Shown here: one piece after another, positions 1-6,147 of the stretch
Layout: each line of letters opens with the position of its first letter
Numbering within the stretch: position 1 is the stretch's first letter
Assembly: GCA_016793685.1 (NCBI GenBank)
Contig: JAEULX010000015.1
Span: 1-7,253 of the forward strand
Origin: Bradyrhizobiaceae bacterium
GTDB taxonomy: Bacteria > Pseudomonadota > Alphaproteobacteria > Rhizobiales > Xanthobacteraceae
Direction: 5' to 3'
Length of the DNA: 7,253 nucleotides
Made by a program: the position numbers and the translations under genes
Notes under the pieces: generated by a model
Databases searched by the model: none
What the model was told of the DNA's origin: nothing
What the model saw: the letters and a program-made list of their open reading frames with translations, nothing else

Positions 1-317
1 ACCCGCACCGTGACCGCGGGCGGCGGCGCATCGTCCGTCACCACGTCGAAATGCGCATAGAAGGTGGCGACCTCGTAGACCTCGGCGAGCGCGAGGCGCA
101 ATTCGCTCGCCAGCGCGACGAGATGCGGCGCGGACAGGTGGCCGACCCGATCCTGCAACAGGTGCAGATATTCGATCAGCAGGTCGCGCCGGCGCGGCCG
201 GGCGCCGAGCAGGACCCGCACCTCTTCGAGCGCGCGCGGGTCGACCTGACGGCCCTTCGGAGTCTTCGGCGGGCGGCGTGTCCGTCCGCGGCTGTCGTCC
301 AGCATTTCCTTCAGCAT
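1..317 (-). CDS. NAD-dependent formate dehydrogenase beta-type subunit, N-terminus only (NuoE/NuoF-like, Fdh1B/FdsB family)
   Basis: This is the first 105 codons of a minus-strand gene that leaves the window at base 1. The translation begins MLKEMLDDSRGR and continues with PKGRQVDPRALEEV, RDLLIEYLHLLQDRVGHLS and EVYEVATFYAHFDVV. These blocks match, from memory, the NuoE-like N-terminal region of the fused NuoE-NuoF beta subunit of NAD-linked formate dehydrogenase (Methylobacterium Fdh1B type). That cytoplasmic subunit would carry a [2Fe-2S] thioredoxin-like domain followed by FMN- and NAD-binding domains, and pass electrons from the formate-oxidising alpha subunit to NAD+. The cluster cysteines and the NuoF part lie outside the window. 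ATG 317-315 is preceded by an in-frame TAG at 344-342, so the true start cannot be far upstream. Another ATG at 305-303 is possible. A separate NuoE-like gamma subunit (FdsG) is the main alternative. It lies downstream of fhs on the same strand, with a 133-bp gap. Confidence 0.8.
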   Translation of the reverse strand, partial: MLKEMLDDSRGRTRRPPKTPKGRQVDPRALEEVRVLLGARPRRRDLLIEYLHLLQDRVGHLSAPHLVALASELRLALAEVYEVATFYAHFDVVTDDAPPPAVTVR

Positions 318-385
318 TCTTCTGTCCCCGACGGCGGCGCGCTAACAAGCGTCGCCGGTACGGGGCCTGGCTTGATCCCGCTCCT

Positions 386-410
386 GGCCGCGCGCCGAAG
401 CGCGCGCCGG
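386..410 (-). other. GC-rich hairpin with UUCG tetraloop between fhs and the formate dehydrogenase gene
   Basis: On the minus strand, CGCGCGC (406-400) pairs perfectly with GCGCGCG (395-389) around the loop TTCG, giving a seven-pair all-GC stem closed by the extra-stable C(UUCG)G tetraloop. One mismatch and a further G-C pair extend it. No T-tract follows on either strand, so it does not look like a standard intrinsic terminator. It may act in mRNA stability or processing between the two formate genes. The structure is seen in the sequence; the role is inference. Confidence 0.45.
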
Positions 411-450
411 AACGCAATTTCCATACACTACAACGAATTCGCCAAACCTG

Positions 451-2148
451 TCAGAACAACCCCGTAATCTTGCCGTCCGGTCCGACATCGATCGCGTTGG
501 CGGCGGGCGATTTCGGCAGCCCGGGCATGGTCATGATATCCCCGCAGATGGCGACGACAAACTCCGCCCCCGCGGCGAGGCGCACCTCGCGGATAGGCAC
601 GATATGATCGTTCGGGGCGCCCTTGAGATCGGGATTGGTCGCGAAGCTGTACTGGGTCTTGGCGATGCAGACCGGTAGATTGCCGAAACCCATGCTTTCG
701 TAGCTCGCAAGCTGATCGCGCACGGACTTCTCCACCGAAATGTCCTTGGCCCGGTAGATCTCGCACGCAACCGTGCGGATCTTCTCGATCAACGGCATTT
801 CGTCGGGATAGAGCAGTTCGAGCTTGCCTTTGCCGGCGTCGATGGTGGCGACGACCGTGCGCGCGAGATCGAGCGCTCCCGCTCCCCCTTCGGCCCAGTG
901 ATCGGCGACCGGCGCCTCCACGCCGAACCGCACGCACGCGTCCTGCACCAGCCGAACTTCGGCCGGCGTATCGGCGCTGAAGCGGTTGAGGGCGACGATC
1001 GGGACAAGGCCGAACTTGCGGATGTTCTCGATGTGCCGCCGCAGGTTCGGCAGGCCCGCCTCCACGGCTTTCAGGTTCTCGGCCTTGAGGTTCTCCTTTT
1101 TCACGCCGCCGTGCATCTTGAGCGCGCGGATGGTGGCGACGATCACGACGCAGTCCGGCGCGAGCCCGGTCTTGCGGCATTTGATGTCGAGAAACTTCTC
1201 CCCGCCGAGATCGGCGCCGAAGCCGGCCTCGGTGACGACGTAGTCGGCGAGCTTGAGCGCGGTGGTGGTCGCGAGCACCGAATTGCAGCCGTGGGCGATG
1301 TTGGCGAACGGCCCGCCATGGACGAACGCCGGCGTGCCCTCCAGCGTCTGCACGAGGTTGGGCGCCAGCGCCTCCTTCAGCAGCGCCGCCATCGCGCCAT
1401 GCGCCTTGAAATCGCGGGCATGAAGCGGCGCGCGCTCGCGCGTATAGGCGGCGACGATGTTTCCCAACCGCGTCTTGAGGTCTTCGAGATCGCGCGCGAG
1501 GCAGAAGATGGCCATCACCTCGGAGGCGACGGTGATGTCGAAACCGGTTTCGCGCGGATACCCGTTGCCGACGCCGCCGAGCGAACAGACGATCTCGCGC
1601 AGCGAACGATCGTTGATGTCCATCACGTGGCGCCACACCACGCGCCGCCCGTCGAGCCGCAGTTCGTTGCCCCAATAGAGATGGTTGTCGATCAGCGCGG
1701 TGAGCAGATTGTGGGCCGCGGTGATGGCGTGCAGGTCGCCGGTGAAATGGAGATTGATGTCCTCCATCGGCACGACCTGGGCATAGCCGCCGCCCGCCGC
1801 GCCGCCCTTCATGCCGAAGGCCGGACCGAGGCTCGGCTCGCGCAGACACACCATCGCGCGCTTGCCGAGCTGATTGAGAGCGTCGGCGAGGCCGACCGTC
1901 GTCGTCGTCTTGCCCTCGCCCGCGGTGGTCGGCGTCATGGCGGAGACCAGCACGAGCTTGCCGTTCGGCCGGTCCTGCAGCGAGCGGATATAGTCGAGCG
2001 AGACCTTCGCCTTGTAGTGCCCGTAAGGCTCGAGGTTTTCCGGCGCGATGCCGAGCTTTTCGCGCGCCACCTCGACGATCGGGCGCTTCTGCGCTCCTTG
2101 CGAGATTTCGATGTCGGATTTCGGATTGATGTGCTGGGCGGCAGGCAT
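451..2148 (-). CDS. fhs: Formate-tetrahydrofolate ligase (10-formyl-THF synthetase)
   Basis: Cytoplasmic enzyme joining formate to tetrahydrofolate with ATP to give 10-formyl-THF, the entry of formate into the folate one-carbon pool. The 565-residue product is close to the family's usual length of about 555-560. The ATP-binding loop TPTTAGEGKTTTT is at residues 72-84. It is followed by the family signature REPSLGPAFGMKGGAAGG (103-120) and YAQVVPMEDINLHFTGD (122-138). The blocks PAFVHGGPFANIAHGCNSV and FGADLGGEKFLDIKC lie further on, and the protein ends DGKITGLF. ATG 2148-2146 opens an N-terminus that looks complete, with an AAGG stretch about 10 bases upstream as a weak ribosome-binding site. 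It reads toward the formate dehydrogenase gene 133 bp downstream, so the two could be co-transcribed, with Fhs assimilating formate and the dehydrogenase oxidising it. The 167 bp upstream show no clear promoter. Long ORFs antisense to it are GC-rich shadows. Confidence 0.97.
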   Translation of the reverse strand: MPAAQHINPKSDIEISQGAQKRPIVEVAREKLGIAPENLEPYGHYKAKVSLDYIRSLQDRPNGKLVLVSAMTPTTAGEGKTTTTVGLADALNQLGKRAMVCLREPSLGPAFGMKGGAAGGGYAQVVPMEDINLHFTGDLHAITAAHNLLTALIDNHLYWGNELRLDGRRVVWRHVMDINDRSLREIVCSLGGVGNGYPRETGFDITVASEVMAIFCLARDLEDLKTRLGNIVAAYTRERAPLHARDFKAHGAMAALLKEALAPNLVQTLEGTPAFVHGGPFANIAHGCNSVLATTTALKLADYVVTEAGFGADLGGEKFLDIKCRKTGLAPDCVVIVATIRALKMHGGVKKENLKAENLKAVEAGLPNLRRHIENIRKFGLVPIVALNRFSADTPAEVRLVQDACVRFGVEAPVADHWAEGGAGALDLARTVVATIDAGKGKLELLYPDEMPLIEKIRTVACEIYRAKDISVEKSVRDQLASYESMGFGNLPVCIAKTQYSFATNPDLKGAPNDHIVPIREVRLAAGAEFVVAICGDIMTMPGLPKSPAANAIDVGPDGKITGLF

Positions 2149-2235
2149 CGAGCGCGACCTTTCTGGCCGTCGTTCAGGACGTTTCCTGCACCCGTCTTGC
2201 CCTGCCCTGCGCTGCGGATCAACCGTTCAGCAAGC

Positions 2236-2263
2236 CGCAGGCGCCGCGCGGCGCGCGCCTGCG
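2236..2263. other. Inverted repeat between the hydrolase gene and fhs
   Basis: CGCAGGCGC (2236-2244) and GCGCCTGCG (2255-2263) form a perfect nine-pair stem around a ten-base GC-only loop. It lies downstream of the hydrolase stop (2317) and upstream of the fhs start (2148), both read on the minus strand. No T-run follows on the minus strand; TCTTT follows on the plus strand, where no gene precedes it. It could be a hairpin ending or protecting the hydrolase transcript, or part of the fhs leader. The rest of 2149-2316 shows nothing I can name. Confidence 0.35.
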
Positions 2264-2316
2264 TCTTTCACCGATTCCCAAATACTGGCGAATATCCCAA
2301 CCGAGCGGGTCGAAAC

Positions 2317-3378
2317 TCACAATTCCCATACCTGGCCGGGCTGCAGCACCCGAAAAATGTCGCGTCCGACGCCTGCGGTGCGACAGGCGGTCGCTAGCTC
2401 CCGCGCCGGCGCGTCGATCGCCTCGTCGGTCAGCTTGAACGTCCCATGATGGTGGGCGAGCGCAAGCTCCGCGCCGCTATCGAAAAACGCCTGCACCGCC
2501 TCATGCGGGTCCATGTGCAGGTCGCGCATGAACCAGCGCGGCGCGTAGGCGCCGATCGGCAGGATGGCGAGGCGGAACGGGCCGTAGCGTTCGCGAGCCT
2601 CGCGAAAGCGAAAGCCGTCGCCGTATCCGGAGTCGGTTACGTGGAAAACGCGCCCGGCCGGCGTTTCCAGCACGAAGCCGGCCCACAGCGATTTGTTGCG
2701 ATCGAGCAGGCCCCGCGCCGACCAGTGGCGCAGCGGAACGAAGGTGACGTCCAGGCCGGGCCCGAGCGCAACGCGGTCGTGCCAGTCATAGGGCTCCGCC
2801 GCGATCGCCGGATCGTGCGCGCGCATGATCGCGTCGTTGCCGAGCGGGGTGACGACGCGCGGCCCGTGCGCCTCGGCGAGCCGCGACAGCGTGGCGACGT
2901 CGAGGTGGTCGTAGTGGGCGTGCGAGACCAGCACGGCGTCGATCGGCGGCAAAGCCTCGAGCGCAATGCCGGGTTCGTTGACCCGTCTGGGGCCGGCAAA
3001 GGCGAACGGCGAGGCGCGCTCGGACCATACCGGATCGATCAGTATGTTCAGTCCCGCCGTCTGCAGAAGAAGACTCGCGTGGCCGACATAGCTGATGCGC
3101 AGCGCCTTGCCGTCGACGCGCGGCGGCGGGCGGTCGCGATACGGGCTCGGCGCCCACGCGGGCCAGCGCTCGCCGCTGCGACTGCCCCACCAGCGAACCA
3201 GGTCGGCGATGCTTTTCGGCTGTGTGCCGTGCGGATCGACGAAATAGGTGCCGTCGAAATGGTCGGAAACCGGCCCATCATAGTAGCGGGCCACCGCGGC
3301 GCGGCCGGTCACGCCCGCCACCGCAAGCGCGGCAAGCCCGCTCAAAGACGAGAACAAACCTCGACGGGTCAGCGCCAT
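2317..3378 (-). CDS. Tat-signal metallo-beta-lactamase-fold hydrolase (UlaG / NAPE-PLD-like)
   Basis: A 353-residue protein beginning MALTRRGLFSSLSGLAAL: a twin-arginine motif then a hydrophobic, alanine-rich stretch, consistent with Tat export of a folded metalloprotein (signal about residues 1-28). The body is a metallo-beta-lactamase fold. It has VGHASLLLQ, IDPVWSERASPF, the metal motif H153-A-H155-Y-D157-H158, then H218 in RHWSARG, D249 in HVTDSGYG and H309-H311 in AHHHGTF, a full set of candidate metal ligands. The order and spacing resemble the COG2220 group that includes L-ascorbate-6-P lactonase and N-acyl-phosphatidylethanolamine phospholipase D. The substrate cannot be told from sequence; a lipid phosphodiesterase is only a guess. 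ATG 3378 is chosen because it puts the RR motif near the N-terminus; a TTG at 3426 would add 16 residues encoded partly by a tandem repeat. The ribosome-binding site is weak. It is divergent from the small gene at 3524. Confidence 0.85.
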   Translation of the reverse strand: MALTRRGLFSSLSGLAALAVAGVTGRAAVARYYDGPVSDHFDGTYFVDPHGTQPKSIADLVRWWGSRSGERWPAWAPSPYRDRPPPRVDGKALRISYVGHASLLLQTAGLNILIDPVWSERASPFAFAGPRRVNEPGIALEALPPIDAVLVSHAHYDHLDVATLSRLAEAHGPRVVTPLGNDAIMRAHDPAIAAEPYDWHDRVALGPGLDVTFVPLRHWSARGLLDRNKSLWAGFVLETPAGRVFHVTDSGYGDGFRFREARERYGPFRLAILPIGAYAPRWFMRDLHMDPHEAVQAFFDSGAELALAHHHGTFKLTDEAIDAPARELATACRTAGVGRDIFRVLQPGQVWEL

Positions 3379-3410
3379 GCCGCTATGTCTGCGCGGGTTG
3401 ATCCTGTGCC

Positions 3411-3452
3411 AAGACGGCTTGAACAAGACGGCCTGAACAAGACGGCCTGAAG
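3411..3452. repeat. Three tandem copies of a 14-bp repeat
   Basis: AAGACGGCTTGAAC (3411-3424), AAGACGGCCTGAAC (3425-3438) and AAGACGGCCTGAAG (3439-3452) stand head to tail. The second differs from each neighbour at one position. The array lies in the 145-bp divergent region between the hydrolase start (3378) and the small gene start (3524), where regulators of either gene would bind. It could be an operator array or a slippage-generated tandem duplication. Confidence 0.8.
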
Positions 3453-3523
3453 TTAATCAGTGGCGGAGCCGGCACAAGACCGGGACGGGGTCGCGCGGCA
3501 GGGCCAGGCCCGCGGGAGGATCC

Positions 3524-3778
3524 ATGTCGGAGCTGACGCGCGACGCGGTGGTCGCCGCCGTTCATCCCATCGACGATGCGACGGTCGCCGAGATCATCGC
3601 CACCGGAGTGACGGAAGCGGAACTCGCGCAGGCCTGCGCGTTCGTCGCCCGTGAATTCAAGACGCACGCGCACCGGGACGTTCCCGTGGGGCGGGTCGGC
3701 CAGGTCATCTCGATTCTGGAACGGGTCGGCGCGCGACCGCGCTCCCCGCTCGGGGAGGCCGGCTCGACGATGGAGTGA
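3524..3778 (+). CDS. Small conserved-looking hypothetical protein, 84 aa
   Basis: The start ATG is preceded by GGAGGA (3515-3520) with a short gap, one of the clearest ribosome-binding sites in the window, which supports a real gene. The product begins MSELTRDAVVAAVHPIDDAT and continues with VAEIIATGVTEAELAQACAFV. It looks like a compact, mostly helical acidic domain, followed by a basic stretch and GRVGQVISILERVG, then a disordered tail. I see no signal peptide, membrane segment, cysteine pair or catalytic motif. It resembles small uncharacterised proteins I associate with Hyphomicrobiales, but I cannot name a family. It is transcribed away from the hydrolase and toward ffh, with 246 bp before ffh and a separate promoter there, so it is probably not part of the ffh operon. 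Function unknown. Confidence 0.7.
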   Translation: MSELTRDAVVAAVHPIDDATVAEIIATGVTEAELAQACAFVAREFKTHAHRDVPVGRVGQVISILERVGARPRSPLGEAGSTME

Positions 3779-3796
3779 GACGGCCGGAAAGCCCCA

Positions 3797-3825
3797 TTGA
3801 CGTGTGCTTGCGCAAGGGGTTAGGT
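3797..3825 (+). promoter_or_regulatory. Probable sigma70-type promoter for ffh, opening a long leader
   Basis: TTGACG (3797-3802), a 17-base spacer and TTAGGT (3820-3825) fit the alphaproteobacterial housekeeping promoter pattern. Transcription would start around 3832, leaving about 190 untranslated bases before ffh. The leader (about 3832-4024) holds small hairpins: GCTCT/AGAGC at about 3833-3847 and GCGCC/GGCGC near 3906-3919. It also holds the perfect inverted repeat at 3967-3993 and a GAAGG ribosome-binding site at 4014-4018. No SRP RNA core is visible in it. Confidence 0.5.
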
Positions 3826-3966
3826 TCCACCCGCTCTCGACAAGAGCCGTGATTGAGACACGCCGACCGGTCCCGGAGGCCGGAGGTCAACGCCCGACAG
3901 CGCGATGCGCCCTCGGGCGCGATTGGTGTTTGACGTTGGATTTGCGGCCGCAAGTACCCATTTCCG

Positions 3967-3993
3967 TCATTCCCGGGCGCGAACCGGGAATGA
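3967..3993. repeat. Perfect 10-bp inverted repeat (REP-like) just upstream of ffh
   Basis: TCATTCCCGG (3967-3976) and CCGGGAATGA (3984-3993) are exact reverse complements around the seven-base loop GCGCGAA. The element resembles the short 'GTCATTCCCGG' intergenic palindromes I associate with Bradyrhizobium-type genomes. It ends 31 bases before the ffh ATG. On the plus strand no T-run follows, so termination is unlikely; it may shape the ffh leader. Confidence 0.65.
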
Positions 3994-4024
3994 TGAACGA
4001 ATAAGCGAGAAATGAAGGCTCTGC

Positions 4025-5572
4025 ATGTTTGAAGCCCTTTCGGACAAGCTGTCCGGCATTCTCGACCGGCTGACGCGGCGCGGCGCGCTCACCGCCGCCG
4101 ACGTGGACGCCGCTGCGCGCGAGGTAAGGCGGGCCCTCCTGGAAGCCGACGTCGCGCTCGACGTGGTGCGCGATTTCATCGTCAAGCTGAAGGAGCGCGC
4201 GGTCGGCGTCGAAGTCATCAAGTCGGTGACGCCCGGCCAGATGATCGTGAAGATCGTGCACGACCAGCTCGTCGAGACGCTGGGGGCGACGGCCGATCCG
4301 ATCGACCTCAACGCGGCGGCCCCGGTGCCGATCATGCTGGTCGGCTTGCAGGGCTCGGGCAAGACCACGACCGCGGCCAAGATCGCCAAGCGCCTGACCG
4401 ACCTCGCCAAGCGCAAGGTGCTGATGGCCTCGCTCGACACCCGTCGCCCGGCGGCGATGGAGCAGCTCGCCGTGCTCGGCCAGCAGGTCCAGGTCGACAC
4501 GCTGCCGATCGTCGCCGGCCAGACGCCGGTGCAGATCGCCAAGCGCGCGCTCGAAGCGGGCCGGCTTGGCGGCTACGACGTGGTGCTGCTCGATACCGCG
4601 GGCCGCATCACCCTCGACGAAGCGATGATGACGGAGGCAGCGGAGGTCAGGAGCGCGGCGAACCCGCACGAAGTGCTGCTCGTCGCCGATGCGCTCACCG
4701 GACAGGATGCGGTCAATCTCGCGCAGTCGTTCGACGAACGCGTCGGGCTCACCGGCATCGTGCTCACGCGCATCGACGGCGACGGCCGCGGCGGCGCGGC
4801 GCTGTCCATGCGCGCGGTCACCGGCAAGCCGATCAAGCTGATGGGCACCGGCGAGAAGGTCGACGCGCTGGAGGATTTTCACCCGGCGCGCATCGCCGAC
4901 CGCATCCTCGGCATGGGCGACATCGTCACGCTGGTGGAAAAGGCGGCGGCGACGATCGACGCCGAGAAGGCCCGCCGCACCGCCGAGCGCATGCGCCGGG
5001 GCGCGTTCGACCTCAACGACATGCGCGAGCAGCTCGAGCAGATGCAGAAGATGGGCGGCATGTCCGGCCTGATGGGCCTGCTGCCGGGCATCGGCAAGAT
5101 CAAGAACCAGCTTGCGAACGCCAATGTCGACGACCGCCTGCTCAAGCGTCAGGTCGCGATCATCGGCTCGATGACGCCGCAGGAGCGGCGCAATCCCGAC
5201 CTGCTCAAGGCGAGCCGGAAAAAGCGTATCGCCTCAGGCTCCGGCGCCAAGGTCGAGGAGGTCAACCGGCTGCTCAAGATGCACCGGACAATGGCCGACA
5301 TGATGAAGGCGATGGGCGGCGGCAAGAAACGCGGACCGCTCGCGGGCCTTGCCAATGCGCTTGGACTCGGTGGCGGCATGCCGAGCCCCGAGGAGATGGC
5401 GAAGCTCGCGGAAAAAATGCCCGGCGGTCTGCCGGGAGGCTTGCCCGGCGCGCCGCCTCGCCTGCCCCCCGGCATGGCGGGACTGCCGCCGACACTGCCC
5501 GGCGGCCTGCCCGGCCTCGGCAAAGGTTTGCCGCCCTTCCCCGGTTTCCCCGGCGGCTCAAAGAAAAAGTAA
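4025..5572 (+). CDS. ffh: Signal recognition particle protein Ffh (SRP54 GTPase)
   Basis: Cytoplasmic GTPase that binds 4.5S RNA and signal sequences on nascent chains and hands ribosomes to FtsY at the membrane. The helical N domain occupies about residues 1-90. The G domain shows GLQGSGKTT (107-115, P-loop), DTRRPAAMEQL (138-148), DTAGR (190-194) and TRIDGDGRGG (248-257). The last has R where the classic motif has K, as I recall from other alphaproteobacteria. The methionine-rich M domain follows (about 326-440), with the RNA-binding region containing KKRIASGSGAKVEEVNRLLK. At 515 residues it is some 60 longer than the E. coli protein. The surplus is a Gly/Pro/Leu-rich tail (about 465-515) of GGLP-like repeats ending GGSKKK. 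GAAGG at 4014-4018 is the ribosome-binding site. It heads the operon, and rpsP begins 31 bp after its stop. Confidence 0.98.
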   Translation: MFEALSDKLSGILDRLTRRGALTAADVDAAAREVRRALLEADVALDVVRDFIVKLKERAVGVEVIKSVTPGQMIVKIVHDQLVETLGATADPIDLNAAAPVPIMLVGLQGSGKTTTAAKIAKRLTDLAKRKVLMASLDTRRPAAMEQLAVLGQQVQVDTLPIVAGQTPVQIAKRALEAGRLGGYDVVLLDTAGRITLDEAMMTEAAEVRSAANPHEVLLVADALTGQDAVNLAQSFDERVGLTGIVLTRIDGDGRGGAALSMRAVTGKPIKLMGTGEKVDALEDFHPARIADRILGMGDIVTLVEKAAATIDAEKARRTAERMRRGAFDLNDMREQLEQMQKMGGMSGLMGLLPGIGKIKNQLANANVDDRLLKRQVAIIGSMTPQERRNPDLLKASRKKRIASGSGAKVEEVNRLLKMHRTMADMMKAMGGGKKRGPLAGLANALGLGGGMPSPEEMAKLAEKMPGGLPGGLPGAPPRLPPGMAGLPPTLPGGLPGLGKGLPPFPGFPGGSKKK

Positions 5573-5603
5573 TCCAGGTTTTAACGACGAAAGGACACTA
5601 GAA

Positions 5604-5954
5604 ATGCCTGTCGCCATCCGCATGGCCCGCGCCGGCACCAAGAAGCGGCCGTTCTATCACATCGTGGTCGCCGACTCGCGCAGTCCGCGCGACGGTCGCT
5701 TCATCGAGCGCCTCGGCTATTTCAATCCGCTGCTGCCGAAGGAGCAGACCGACCGGCTCAAGCTCGACCTCGACAAAGTGAAAGCGTGGCTCGACAAGGG
5801 GGCGACACCGTCCGACCGCGTCATGCGCTTCCTCGACGAGGCAGGCATCCGCAAGCGCAAGCCGCGCAACAATCCCGAAAAGGCGATCCCGCGCAAGGAA
5901 CGTAAGGCGCGGGCGGAAGCCGCCGCCAAGGGCGAAGCCGCTCCGGCGAGCTGA
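5604..5954 (+). CDS. rpsP: 30S ribosomal protein S16
   Basis: Small-subunit protein needed for 30S assembly. The 116-residue product starts MPVAIRMARAGTKKRPFYHI and continues VVADSRSPRDGRFIERLGYFNP, the standard S16 N-terminal domain. LDLDKVKAWLDKGATPSD and a lysine/arginine/alanine-rich tail of about 35 residues follow; such tails are common in alphaproteobacteria and make it longer than the 82-residue E. coli protein. The start at 5604 is set by this family N-terminus and by AAAGGA a few bases upstream. The open frame runs back to 5349 inside ffh, but that part is not S16-like. It is second in the ffh-rpsP-rimM-trmD operon; no terminator is visible after it. Confidence 0.98.
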   Translation: MPVAIRMARAGTKKRPFYHIVVADSRSPRDGRFIERLGYFNPLLPKEQTDRLKLDLDKVKAWLDKGATPSDRVMRFLDEAGIRKRKPRNNPEKAIPRKERKARAEAAAKGEAAPAS

Positions 5955-6009
5955 TGGCTCTGGGCGCGGGGCAAGATTTTAGCGTGCTTGGCCGATGAGC
6001 AAACGAACA

Positions 6010-6147
6010 ATCACCTCCCCCCTTGAGGGGGAGAGCCCGCCCTCGGGCCGTGACCCGAGGGTCGACCGCGAAGCGGTCGGGAGGGGGATGAACGCACGCT
6101 CGCCCCATACCCCCCTCCCCAACCCTCCCCCTCAAGGGGGGAGGGAG
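6010..6147. repeat. Palindromic multi-hairpin repeat, copy 1 (rpsP-rimM)
   Basis: An element of about 138 bp whose ends are perfect 19-bp inverted repeats: CCTCCCCCCTTGAGGGGGA (6014-6032) and its reverse complement (6126-6144). Each end can also fold alone into a small hairpin (C-run, four-base loop, G-run). Inside are two more perfect stems: CCCTCGGG/CCCGAGGG (6040-6047 with 6054-6061) and CGACCGC/GCGGTCG around GAA (6063-6069 with 6073-6079). A near-identical copy lies at 6759-6893. Elements of this look are common between genes in Hyphomicrobiales and yield spurious peptides such as PLPNPPPQGG. No transposase is encoded, so it would be non-autonomous, and no target duplication is evident. 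It overlaps the 5' end of the rimM reading frame. Confidence 0.9.

Noticed and set aside
428..1849. 473-codon minus-strand ORF overlapping fhs in another frame
   Set aside because: Arg/Ala-rich out-of-frame reading of fhs with no family features.
2149..2316. Folate-sensing riboswitch before fhs
   Set aside because: I see only one GC hairpin and no recognisable THF riboswitch core; an Rfam scan would settle it.
898..2397. 499-codon plus-strand ORF antisense to fhs
   Set aside because: It lies opposite a clear fhs gene and encodes a His/Arg/Ala-rich sequence without domains; long open antisense frames are expected at this GC content.
3849..4004. Upstream ORF from GTG 3849 through the REP-like element, ending MMNE
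   Set aside because: No ribosome-binding site, and its end is a translation of the palindromic repeat; it is most likely chance.
3826..4024. SRP (4.5S) RNA gene upstream of ffh
   Set aside because: The hallmark GGTCCGGAAGGAAGCAGCC-like core with its GGAA tetraloop is absent; the GGTCCCGGAGGCCGG stretch only superficially resembles it.
3887..4882. 331-codon minus-strand ORF antisense to ffh
   Set aside because: Shadow of the ffh coding strand; composition is His/Arg/Asp-rich and domain-free.
5349..5603. N-terminal extension of rpsP back into ffh
   Set aside because: The S16 family starts at MPVAIRMAR with its own ribosome-binding site; the upstream part is the ffh tail in another frame.
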